DNA of 64,000 bases from Monomorium pharaonis (Eukaryota; Arthropoda; Insecta; Hymenoptera; Formicidae), in the NCBI RefSeq assembly GCF_013373865.1, contig NC_050475.1:21341495-21405494 (forward strand), given 5' to 3'. The translations under genes were made by a program, and so were the position numbers. The notes under the pieces were generated by a model that was given only the letters and a program-made list of their open reading frames with translations, searched no databases and was not told the DNA's origin. Numbering within the stretch: position 1 is the first letter of the stretch; each line of letters begins with the position of its first letter. Positions 51,993-62,450 of the stretch are shown here, piece by piece.

Positions 51993-52180
51993 CCTATTTC
52001 TGTGGTGGAAGCGGCGCCGTAGTGGAAGCACCGAGAACGGCCGGCGGTTGCAGCGGCGGCGGGGGTGTCAGATGTCATGGGGGTTTGCGTAACCGTTTGC
52101 CCGCTAGCTCGCGGCTACATTTTTAATCCGGCGGCGTCGGTAAATCATGCTTTTAGCACCGGGGAAATCGTCGCTCCTAG
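51988..52180 (+). CDS. Candidate first exon with short coding start, function unknown
   Basis: Downstream of the predicted start, an ATG at 52077 opens 34 codons (MGVCVTVCPLARGYIFN at the N-terminus, ending near GEIVAP). It reaches CTAG followed by GTAAAG, a fair splice donor after 52180. Without splicing the frame stops one codon later, so it could instead be a 35-residue small ORF. An earlier out-of-frame ATG at 52072 gives only six codons and would weaken translation of the main one. The hydrophobic, Cys-containing start could be a weak signal sequence but lacks a clear cleavage site. No acceptor exon was found to the right. Confidence 0.25.
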
Positions 52181-52655
52181 GTAAAGTGCTCCGTTAAAAG
52201 TGCCCGAGTCGACGCGAAGGAGAGTCGCCGCGATCGACCGACTCGGCAATAATGTAATGGGCAAGTTTAATGGCCGTCACTGTGGGCAACGTGCACCGTC
52301 GTACGTGTAATAACAATTAACGACAGAGAGTAACAGATGTCGGCCGCAGGGGCTCGCCCGCGCGCAGCCAAGGGCAGCCCTGCGGGATCGGAGGATGAGA
52401 AGACGCGGGGGAGAAGGAGCTTTTTGTTCTCCCACGGCAATGGGACATTTTGCAAAGGGCTCCATTTGTCGGCTCGTTAAATGAAAACGTGTTATACACG
52501 ACGTCGCGATGAATTACACTTGGATCTCGATGTAATGTGATGTGTGCACGATGCGCCCGGAGGGAGACGAGCCAGTAAATACTTTCGATCAACACCTTAT
52601 ACTTTTCGTGCTTTTGTATACAGAGTAATTAATTACAAATATTTTTTACGAATAT
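52181..52655. other. GC-rich DNA following the candidate first exon
   Basis: CpG-rich to about 52600. Several minus-strand frames overlap (52267-52595) without domain content. This would be the beginning of an intron if the upstream exon is real. Confidence 0.4.
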
Positions 52656-52660
52656 ACGGG

Positions 52661-52718
52661 AAGAGACCGGGAGAGACGGGGAGAGACCGGGAGAGACGGG
52701 GAGAGACCGGAAGAGACG
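52661..52718. repeat. 10/20-bp minisatellite
   Basis: Alternating GAGAGACCGG and GAGAGACGGG units, about six 10-bp units or three 20-bp units, bordered by slightly diverged AAGAGACCGG and AAGAGACGAA units. Confidence 0.93.
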
Positions 52719-52739
52719 AAGAATGTTTCTATTGTGTTT

Positions 52740-54290
52740 AAATTAAGGTAATACACTCTAATTCAAAATGCTTAATTTTAAAAAATGGGTATTTAAAAAA
52801 AAATTCGGTTTTTTTCAATTGAAAATTATTTCAAAGTTTTAATAAAATAAGATTTATATTACATTATAATAAAAATACAAAACAATAAATAGAAACAAAT
52901 TAATTGAATACAGTGCCAAAGGCAATAAATAAATAAAGTAAGTTAGAAGTACGTGAATAAATGAATATTAGATTTATTAAAGATAGATAAATGCTTATTC
53001 AAAAAGAAAATAAAAAGAGCAACAGTAAAGCAAGGCTCTTAAAAGTTAAACAACGAAAGCAAAGAAAATTTGAAAAAAACGTAGCATAAGAATAGGGAGC
53101 CACAGCAACGCGTGGCAGGGCATAGCTAATACATAATAAATACATTTGCTTTAACCATTCCACAAATTTTGTAATATTGATTTGTTAAAATATCTTCAAA
53201 ATTGATTTGTTAATAATAATAAAAATGAAAAAAAATTTGATGTAATTGAGGAATTTTTTCGTAGCAATGAAAAAGGCATTGTCTCTACTAAAATAAAGTG
53301 TAACTACTATTTTTAGCACGGGAAGTGTTTCTGAAGGCCGCGAGATACTGATTACGTGCGACAGTCAGGCAAATATTGGTCAAGCACACGCTACGCCTAG
53401 TAAACAATTAAGTTCCACGCGAAACTGGGTGTGGACATGTCGCGTTGCGTAGAATAGATGGAAATTCAATGGCGCATAATAATAGCAGCAAGTAAAATCA
53501 ATGTCGCGTAATACAGATTTGCCTTGTCGTACGTCTTATATCATGCACCAAATGCATAATATTCTTCAACTGATAATACACAATTGGAAAAGATAATTCA
53601 ATTCCCTATGAAAAAAATTAATTAAGAAAATGTAGGATAAAACTTGCAACTTTTCAATATGAGTCTTTGTTCTCAAGAAAAATAATGTTTAAGTAGGAAG
53701 TCTGGAAAATCAATAAAGTATTCGTGCATTATTAAACTTGAACAATCCGTCGTCGAATTTATCTCAATGGTAATTAATATAAGTTAATATTTTGAAAAAT
53801 GCATTAATATTCTATTTAAAAAGTATTATAATAAATATTATATTTAAAAAGTATTAAATATATTACTTTTTTAAATATTTTACGTATCTTTTTGTATATA
53901 TCTTGACAATCGGTAACGAGAATCGAATCGTTGATGTGAGATCCTTATCAAATGTAAGAAGATGATTATATCCAAATCACTTTTCTTAAAAAAACAAAAC
54001 GTATAAAAAGTTTTATTATCTTTTATATATATCTTTCGTAAGAAGAACATGTATTATTTACGGTTATAATTACATTTATAATTCAAAGACTCTCCGCGTC
54101 TAAATGATTCTCTAAAAGAGAAAGATTATGGAGATTTTATACGGTAATTATAAAAACCGAGAAGAATACAAGAAGAGAATCTTCAAGACGCGTCGTTATC
54201 ACCGAGCGCACTTGAAACAAGTTCGCGCGGTACTATTTATCTTCACGGGGAGAATAAATCGAGGCTTCTAGCGGCCGAAGAAATTCCGAA
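52740..54290. other. AT-rich DNA, no gene seen
   Basis: Long A/T-rich sequence with a short GC-richer piece at 53320-53480. No frame, repeat or RNA gene was recognised. Confidence 0.6.
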
Positions 54291-54640
54291 ATCCTTAATT
54301 AAACGTAGTAGACGCCTTTAAATTGATTCGGAAATTTGCATCGTGTACATTGCGCGACGCCGGGAGAAACGCTCCCGTTGTTCCTCCGAGGTAAACACCC
54401 GCTCGAAGAACACACAAAACGGGAAAAGTGACGGGAAATGGCAACGGTGTGCGTGCAAAAGTCGGAATGGAGAAAGGTGCCGCGATCGGCGTCGGCGGAG
54501 GATATCGATCACGAAACATTTGCATGGAAATTTCTTGCGGCGGCGGCGAACGTTGCCGGTTATATTTCTTCCCGCAACCGGAAGCGTTGACTCGGTCCAA
54601 CCGCCGAAGATATCGTTCGGTGAGAGATTGATCTCATGGA
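54291..54640. other. GC-rich patch
   Basis: Balanced to GC-rich patch between AT-rich flanks, open on both strands (54295-54600 -, 54343-54672 +), with CGGCGGCG near 54538. Composition explains the frames; no domain was seen. Confidence 0.4.
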
Positions 54641-56593
54641 TTCACAAAAAATACCGGATAGATATAAATTAACTCTTATCTTATTCTGAGTTATTATAAA
54701 AGTTTATTCAGTGTCACAGTCAATATTTAGTGATAAAAAAAAATTACAACAAAAGATTACTATATTATTAATGCTAGAGAAACAACTTTTATGTAAATTT
54801 GTCTTATTTAAATATAATTTTCAATAAAAAATATCAGTATTTTGTTTGTAATAGCACTAGTTACAATTGTAATTCGAGCCTCATTGTTTCAAGCTATATT
54901 GTTCGATTTAGCGATAAAAAAGAATGGTATATTTTTACAAATATATGGTATATCTTTACAAATAAATTTACAAATAAAATGTTAATTTTATAATAAAAAA
55001 TTTAATCGAAATTAAAAATAGATTATTCAATTTATAAAGCAATTTCACAAATAAATGTTCTTCATAAGCTTAGATTTTTTTAAAATCACCTCAATCCAAT
55101 TATGACAATTCAATTAATTCAACACGTCATCAAATAATAAAAATGCATGTTTGTAGTTGTTTCATGTATAACTTTTAAAACTATATGTACGCATTTACAA
55201 TATGAGTGCTAAAAAATGGAAATATCAACAATCTTTTGGCATCTGTGGTTTATTCACAAAAGCGATTTAACTAAATAAATGAATATGATATGATATGTTC
55301 TATATGAGGATAATAATCCTAAAACGCTGAAATTGTACCTGTACTGAATAAAAAATTGAAAACAGCATTGTTATATAGTATGTTTTTTTCAATTTTTCGA
55401 ATTAACGTTCGAAAGAAAATGTGTAATATGTCATAAAATAAAATTTTTATGGAGAGATTTTATCGCTAAAATTTTATTGCTATAGTCAAAAGATATTACA
55501 ATCACTATATGTTTCATATGCTGAAAAATTGGTTGAAAACATCCCAAGACCTTGAGAATAATAATGATTAATAGTAGAAAAGATTGGTCCTACTATCAAG
55601 TAAATAAAACTGTAATTGTGTGTGTGTGTGTGTGTGTGTATTTTTATTGAATTTCTTTTTAAGTCTTGAGAGAAAGTTCTCGTATGCCATGTTAATAAAT
55701 AATTATTAATTGTAAAATTGTAGTTAAATAAAAAATCATAGAAAAAAGGAAAAAAGAGAAAAATTTGATTCAAGCATAAAAGATGAAATATTTTTTTTAG
55801 ATATCAGTAATGGTATTATAAAGTATTATATGTATATACATATAGATGTTTAAAGCATTCCTGAATAAAAGCTTAATAAAATGTTCACATTTCTTTATCA
55901 TCTTCATGCAACCTAAAACAAATTATCGATTACTTATTAAAGATTTGATAAAAAAGATCAATTTTATAGAGCCGGCTAATTAATCAAGTCGAGCCGCGTC
56001 GAACAAAAAGTTAATTAAGTTCCGCTAAAAAGCACGGTGAGACAAAGGCAAATCTTTAACCTGAGAGAAACGCTCCTTTGACAGATTTCTTCTTTTTCCC
56101 CATAACATACGCGCACGCGCGAATTCAGGACTACTAATTAAGACCCCCGACAACGTTTGTCTCGTACAGTGAGTTGGTACAAATTTGCAAAGCTTGCGGC
56201 CTGAAGTAAAGCAAAATTAATCCTTAATCTTCCTCATTAATGAGTGAGAGAGAGAGGAGCTTTAATACAACCGAGAGAAATTACAATTTCCAACATTTCC
56301 AACATTTCCAGTTAATTAGTTTTTCCTCGGAAACTAAATTAATTAAATCAAATATGTAACTTGACATTAAATTTTGATGAAGATTCAGGCAATTCTTTCA
56401 TTGCCAGACTGAATAACGCGGGTCAATAATAGTTAGCGCCGAGATCCAATTATCTTTTACACCCCAAAGACGATAAAATGAATCTAGGTAACGGCGTAGG
56501 CAGACGTATCGTTTAGGCGACGGCCGACGCCGAATTAACTCTTTTGAATCTTTCTTACGAGCTTACGTCATCCTCGAGTTGCCACTCGGTCAG
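54641..56593. other. AT-rich DNA, no gene seen
   Basis: Strongly A/T-rich to about 56000. A GT microsatellite lies at 55617-55639, and three tandem AACATTTCC units lie near 56291-56310. Confidence 0.6.
55617..55639. repeat. (GT)n microsatellite
   Basis: Pure GT run of about 11 units in AT-rich DNA. Confidence 0.95.
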
Positions 56594-56844
56594 AGAGGCA
56601 CACGCACACACGGACGTGCGTTTGACAAGCTACGAGTCAGAAGACTTTTACCAGCCAGTGTGTGCCGCTATGAATAACCCGAGTGAATCGGGTCATGTTC
56701 AATGTTTCTACGTTTCTTTTACAAGAGGCGAAAAACGTTACGGGGACGACGCGACGCTTGCGCAACATTCGAGATATACGAAAATATCATCGGAAGTGTT
56801 CCCTCAAGCCAATTCGATTCCACATTTCCGTTCTACTGTTTCAG
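56594..56844 (+). CDS. Candidate internal exon, function unknown
   Basis: A 251-bp segment follows an acceptor-like ATCCTCGAGTTGCCACTCGGTCAG and ends TACTGTTTCAG before GTAAAC. One frame is open throughout (already open from 56544) and has protein-like composition, including TSYESEDFYQPVCAAMNN and GHVQCFYVSFTRGEKRYG. The first ATG is at 56669. A second frame is open over the last part only. The acceptor's pyrimidine tract is moderate and the donor weak. Without splicing the frame stops after about six more codons. I recognise no domain, and no partner exon was found. Chance is a real alternative. Confidence 0.22.
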
Positions 56845-56869
56845 GTAAACTATTATGTACGTAAAACAT

Positions 56870-59338
56870 TTTGAATAATCCCCCAGATTTCGCTTCAACG
56901 CGTGCCGTATAAAAAACATGCGCGTTATCCGAAACGCGTCATCAATCTTTGTCGCGCGTGTGCACTTTCGATGTACTACCGGACCAACGTGTTGCGTGAA
57001 GTGTTCATTAATTATAATTACCCTTCACCGCAGATTGCCATTTCGCATTCCTATAAAACTATTTCGAGCTCGGCCACTGCCGCGGATTTATGAATGGAGG
57101 AAATCGGATAATATGGGGAAGAACGGTAATATATAGGTTTGTCTTTCCTCCACCCCCTCTCTTCTCCCGTATCTTTTGGACTCTACGAGTTGCCTCCAGC
57201 TGTGACTTCTGTAAAACTTTTATGGAACCTAGAAGATACACTACAGCTGGCAACTTCATCGTCTCTTCCACGGTGTTATTAGCAAATCACTTTTTTCTCT
57301 TTTAAATGTTCCTAATTCCTCTCTAGTGTCCTACTTCCCACTTCAATTCATTTTTAAACTCTTCCATAAATGATCATTAAAAACCACAAGCTCGAAATCA
57401 ACTCGAAGTTTAATGTGAGCAAACATATAAAGCAAATGCGCGTAATTTTTTAACGAGTTTAATTAACGTCATACCTATTTTTCTACCCAGTATTTTCCTT
57501 TCTTATCACTCTGGTAAGACTCTCGTTGAATAGCAAAGAGATTATACAGATACAGATACAGATACAGATTCACCTGTTTTGTACACGTGCTTTCTCACCC
57601 TAATTCAAACAACATTAATTCTTCGGCATGACAAGATAATTTTTCGAGAAGGTTCGTGAGAAAATCTTCGCGTGATTGTGACACTGACACAAAATAAAGC
57701 CAGGCGCACGTCTCAGAATTTCACAGAGTAGGACGATAAAATCTTATCTTTACGAACGGTGATATGCGAGATGTTTTTCGATTTGCACGAAAATAACGCA
57801 ATAAATCGAGACGTATTACGTTTCATGTGTACAACACCCTCCCCACATTCTCTGGGCGCTTGCGATATTTCGCCTCCTTCGCACCGAGGCGATCTCGCCG
57901 AGATGCAGACGGCGAAACGTGTGAACGCCGAAACCTTTTATGTGACGGCTTGATTACGGGATTACGAGATTACGTCTCGCGGGCAGGCATGTTTAAAGTC
58001 CCGAGTACGAACGCCGGGTGAACATCTGCGTCTTTGCGACCCTTTCGCGCTCTTTCGTCACGCACGAAACGTGGGCACGTTGCGTACGTTGTACGTATAT
58101 GTCGTACGTGTATGTCGCGCTTCCTTCCTTCTTCCTCTCTCTCTTTCTCTCCCTAACTCCTTTCTCCGTCTCGCTTTCAGGCTCGTTGGCTTTCCTTTGT
58201 CCCCGCGGTGAAACGACTGAAACGGAGTGACCGACGGGAGAGGAACACGAATACGAGCCGTCGCAAATGAATCGGGCGCGCGCTTGTGCACCGAGTCTAA
58301 TTTTAAGCCACGACCGTAACCTGTTCGCTTACGATCCCCTTTATTTCTTTCCCGTTGGAAAGGGCGTAGGGGGAAAAAAATATTAGCGTTGACTGCGCGC
58401 AAACCAACGTGAAAAAACCGCGGCGAGGAGAAGCCGTGTTCTTGTTCTCTCATTTGCACGTCGCGTTGGACCATCGTCTTTCTTCCCTTTCTCTCACCTC
58501 TTTCTTTCTCTTTCCTTTCGCGGATCCATCAAATTGGTAATGTTTTTTTGATTATTTTAATTTTTGTTATATTTAAATTTTTTAATAAATAAACAAATTC
58601 AAAAATATCTTTGTGTGGTGTGCAGAATCATGAAAAAAATGTCGCGGGAGGAAAAAAGATATTCCCGATACATGCGTGCAATAACGCGTGTGGCTGGATC
58701 GACGAGTGGTGATCGCGAGATCGCGCGACGTGCTTGAATTTATCGTCCGCGCGATATTCCACGTAGATGAGGGACGAATGGCGCACAGCGGGGAACGCGG
58801 CTTTTGCTCCGAGAGTGCCTTCGAGAATGATATCACTCGCTCTTCTACGTCGCAACATCCGCCGCCGGTGCGGCATCGTGCGTCGCGCGTGGCTCGCTTC
58901 TGAGCGAGAGGTGTGATTCACGTCGTCATTACGGATCACCGAGGTAATTGCGTTATGTAAGAGCCGAGACTGCGCGCGGATCGCGACCGGTCCTCTCTCT
59001 CTCTCTCTCTTTCTCTCTCTGAGCTTGGGGCTTGCATCGAAATAAATTCCAGTCGCGGAAGAGAACGTTCACTTCTCGTTCTCTCGGCTCGTAATAATCG
59101 AAAATAGCAGCATTGAACCTCGACGTGTCTCGTCGGGAAGTGTGTTTCTCTCGATACCCCGACTTAATGCCGAGATTAGATTTGTCTCGGACGCAAGAAC
59201 TCGACAAAGTTTTCTAACGTGGAAACGAGCTCAACTTTATAGAAGCTACACGGAAAGAATTTTCTCTTTTGAGTTTGCCTCGATTTATTTTCAAAATTCA
59301 GTATTGAATCTATCAAAATAACAAATCAAAGAAAATCA
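56870..59338. other. Mixed DNA, no convincing gene
   Basis: Contains ACAGAT repeated four times (57547-57571), pyrimidine-rich CT tracts at 58130-58160 and 58475-58515, and a CT microsatellite at 58993-59022. GC-rich frames at 58058-58474 (-) and 58628-58939 (-) lack domains. Confidence 0.45.
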
Positions 59339-59544
59339 TACACTGAAAAAAAAAAGTAATATATTCAATAAGATATGTAGTTGCGGGCTGCCAACTACAG
59401 ATATACTCAATATAATAATATATGCTATTGCAATATCAACATTGTACTTGCATTAATAGCAAATATTATTGTATTGAATATTTTATGTGGTTGGCAGCCC
59501 GCAATCACATACGTTATTGGCTATATTACTTTTTTTTCTGTGTA
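59339..59544. mobile_element. 206-bp foldback MITE with TA flanks
   Basis: The left arm begins TACACTGAAAAAAAAAAG and the right arm, in reverse complement, begins TACACAGAAAAAAAAG. Both continue through TAATATA, a GCGGGCTGCCAAC block and AATAATAT, so inverted similarity spans about 90 bp per arm with only a short centre near 59432-59452. TA at both ends fits a Tc1/mariner-type target site. There is no coding capacity; the short frame at 59381-59569 lies across the fold and is an artefact. Confidence 0.87.
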
Positions 59545-60185
59545 TAAAATTCTTCGAAATACTGTCTGAATAAATTGCGAAAATGTTTCATTCGTATTTG
59601 GAGTAGCAACTCCCGCAAAATTGCAAAAGACAGCAGCGCCGAATTCTCCAAAGACGTTGTGGCTCCTCAAATTAATACAATTAATCTATCACGATATAAT
59701 TCGTAAATTTTTACAGTTAATCGGATGGAGAGAGAGAGAGAGAGAGCAGGCAGTTTAACGTAAAATCGTGATAGAGTGTCACCACATTGTATTCTTCCTC
59801 TAAATAGAAGCGGCTAATGGAACGCGTTTATTTCGAGATCCGTATCGAAACGCGACGAGATTGCCTCCGCCCAGGGCACGGGTCGTAAACGATAAGCGAG
59901 CGTGGCGTATATAATGTCCGAAACGTTCGCGGGCGCACAAACACAAACGCGCCTGGCTCGGCGTCTCTCGTGCTGGCGACGCGACGCGCGGCGTCTGCGA
60001 GAAAAGCGATATCGGCCCGATGATCGGAAGGCGCCACCGCGCTTCTGCATTCGACTGCGACGGAGCAAATCACGTCCGAGTTCGACGATCGGGAACGTTG
60101 AACGCGCGGCGCCTCCCGGAGAGTTTCGGGCACCTCGCGATTACATTATTCCGCGTTCTCACGCGATGAAGAAAGAGTTTCGGTA
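59545..60185. other. Spacer and GC-rich patch
   Basis: AT-rich to 59800 with an AG run at 59730-59747. It is then CpG-rich to 60185 with overlapping frames on both strands (59828-60133 -, 59902-60228 +) that are Arg-rich and domain-free. Confidence 0.45.
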
Positions 60186-60190
60186 CAATA

Positions 60191-60265
60191 ACGATCGAGC
60201 CTACGCTGAAGAAAAAGTTTGGTCGTAATGATCGAGCCTACGCTGACGTAAAAACAGTTTGGTAA
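60191..60265. repeat. 37-bp tandem duplication
   Basis: ATCGAGCCTACGCTGA occurs at 60194 and again 37 bp later, each followed by an A-rich spacer and AGTTTGGT. The duplicated unit contains the left terminus of the adjacent miniature element. Confidence 0.85.
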
Positions 60266-60494
60266 TAGCTGTCAGATGTTGGGTAAGACAACGACATTAA
60301 ATGCTTGATTAATATAACGAAAAAATATTACTTGCTACTCGAAATATTTAGTAAGTACAATCAAATTTAGCGATATTTATATACTAAACATTTTCAAAAA
60401 GGTAAAATTATTTTTAATTGCATTAACCAAACATTTAATTGGCACTATTTCACGTAGTATTTGATAGCTATTACCAAACTCCTTTTTCAATGTA
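60239..60494. mobile_element. 256-bp MITE with TA flanks
   Basis: The left arm begins TACGCTGACGTAAAAACAG then TTTGGTAATAGCTGTCA. The right arm, reverse complemented, begins TACATTGAAAAAGGAG then TTTGGTAATAGCTATCA. Similarity continues to TTAAATGCTTGATTAAT opposite TTAAATGTTTGGTTAAT, so the arms are about 80 bp. TA borders both ends. The upstream tandem copy at 60202 (TACGCTGAAGAAAAAGTTTGG) matches the right terminus better than the inner copy does, so the original left end may be 60202. No transposase is present. Confidence 0.75.
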
Positions 60495-60499
60495 GATGA

Positions 60500-61239
60500 T
60501 AGTAATTAAGCTTTGGTAAAGTAGTTTCAATTAAACATTCAATTAGCATAATCAAATATTTAGTTCGACGGAATCTTTATCTTCCAGATTAAAGTACAAT
60601 TTGGTCGGTTAAATTTGAAGGTCTAATTTTCGTGTTTTAATTCAAAAGAAGGACGTCTCCTAAAAAAAGAAATAGTATTTGCATCGTGAAAATAAACTCC
60701 GATTTTGGTACAGATGATTTTGCAGATATTAATCGCTCGCGATTGGACCTACACTCGAGTTGAGCGTGAGTCGATCGACGTTAAAATACCTATTTACCTA
60801 TGAAAAATATCTTATCTGCTCATTTGCATGACGCAACCTCTTCGAGGCACTTTTAAAACCAAATTTTACGATTATCTTTTTGGCGCCCGATGAGTCATCC
60901 CCGTCGCCAAATGTAAATAACGCGTGTTCTCTCTTTATTTAGCTACTCCGACTGTACTTGTACACGTTCTACGATTTTATTACAGCTTTTTTTCGCCTTT
61001 CGCGAGGACATCTCGTTCCTCCTCCACGGCGATTTCACTCGCACCACGTCGAATTAGCGCACATTAAGGGCAACTATACGCATAAATGCAACGGCATTTG
61101 ACAATTAAATAACACATATTCGCGACGGTATTAATTATTTAATCTACAATACATACGCGCTTTTACATTTAGCTTCGTTAATTTCACGCGTGCAGCATCA
61201 GCTTTTAGCGCGCGCTGATCCGGCGTATAATGCGAGCGA
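60500..61239. other. AT-rich DNA, no gene seen
   Basis: No coding frame, repeat or RNA gene was recognised. Confidence 0.55.
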
Positions 61240-62450
61240 CCGAATTCCTATTAGCGTTTACCGACCGAGAGGACGCCGCTCCGGAGCGTGCAATAAATTA
61301 ATCTATTTCTCCGACATATGAAAGCGAGGGGGGGAGGAGGGGGAAAACACTATTAGGAGCAGCTGGCGCGGGCTATAGTCGCATTCGGATTCGGGCCTTC
61401 GGAGCATCGAGCGAAATGACGCGTCCGCGCCATCCATTTCGCGCGATCGAAGAGCTCCGCTTTGCTCCGCTCCGCTCGACTCGGCTCGACTCGTCACCCG
61501 CGTCAGCCAACCGGCGAGGGAAACAACCACGCACGAGTCAAACGTGAATTTTCGACGGGTGAAAAACCCGCGCCGGCAGCAACAGCCGCAGCGACGGCGG
61601 CGGCGGCGGCGGCGTCGGCGTCGGCGGCGACGACGACGACGCTCGTTATTGAGCGGGACCCGAAAACGCCGCGCTTTCGTTCGTGCGCGTACGAGGACGG
61701 AGGACGGAGGACGGAGGACGACGCCTCGGCGCGGCGTCGCGCCGGCGTCGCGCGCGCGCGCGTTTCATTGTCGTTCACTCTCACCTTTTTTTTAGCGCGA
61801 AAGTCGCGTCTCGTGCCCGGGTGCCCCGCGTTGATGGTACTGGCGATGATGACGGCGACGACGACGACGACAGCAGCAGCGGCAGCGATGCGGTAATCCA
61901 ATATGGCAGCCCACACACATGTCAAAACAAACGCACCGTGAGGAGCTGCACCGTGCGCTCCGACATTCGAATCTCGTCCCACCGATTCCCACGGCCGTGC
62001 GATCCTCCGACGCCGGCACGTGCCGACGCGGTCGCGTCAAACCGTAGGATCACTGTCGTATTCGCGATACGCGCATACGACGTAACACAAAGCGAGCGAG
62101 AGAGAAAGGGAGAGGGGGGGTGACGAGGGGTGGAAGGAGAAAAAAAGGAGGAGAACGAACACCAAGTCCGAACACAGCTGATGAAACGTACGCTGCGAGC
62201 GCCCGCCACCGACTGGCGGCAGTGGCGGCGCGAGACGCGTCAGCCGCGCCAGCGCCGCCGGACGAGGGGTGGGGGAAGTCGGCGGCGAGATCTCAGTGAC
62301 GCTCAGCCGAAACAGGCGTGTCTGTCTTCGGCCGCGGTTCCCGCGACACCCTTCACCCTTGTTTACGCGCGTATTGATACCTATGGCGCGAGATACGATT
62401 GTAAGATACTTCTTTTTCTCCTCGCGAAGATGTTTATAGCAAATTGATAA
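61240..62450. promoter_or_regulatory. CpG-rich island, possible promoter or 5'-UTR
   Basis: The most GC- and CpG-rich part of the window, sharply bounded by AT-rich DNA on both sides. It holds (CGG)n/(CGA)n at about 61590-61645, a GGACGGA 7-bp repeat at 61696-61722, GACGACGAC and CAGCAGCAG at 61853-61885, and CCAATATGGC at 61898. CCAATATGGC combines a CCAAT box with an ATGGC core. Open frames of up to 159 codons run through these repeats on both strands (poly-Ala, poly-Val, poly-Arg), and I do not call them genes. Long trinucleotide-repeat leaders at a CpG-rich start are common in insect regulatory genes. Direction is undetermined. Confidence 0.35.

Noticed and set aside
61462..62123. Overlapping frames of 144-159 codons with poly-Ala, poly-Val and poly-Arg
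   Set aside because: They are generated by CGG, GAC and CAG repeats in very GC-rich DNA, and are open on both strands.
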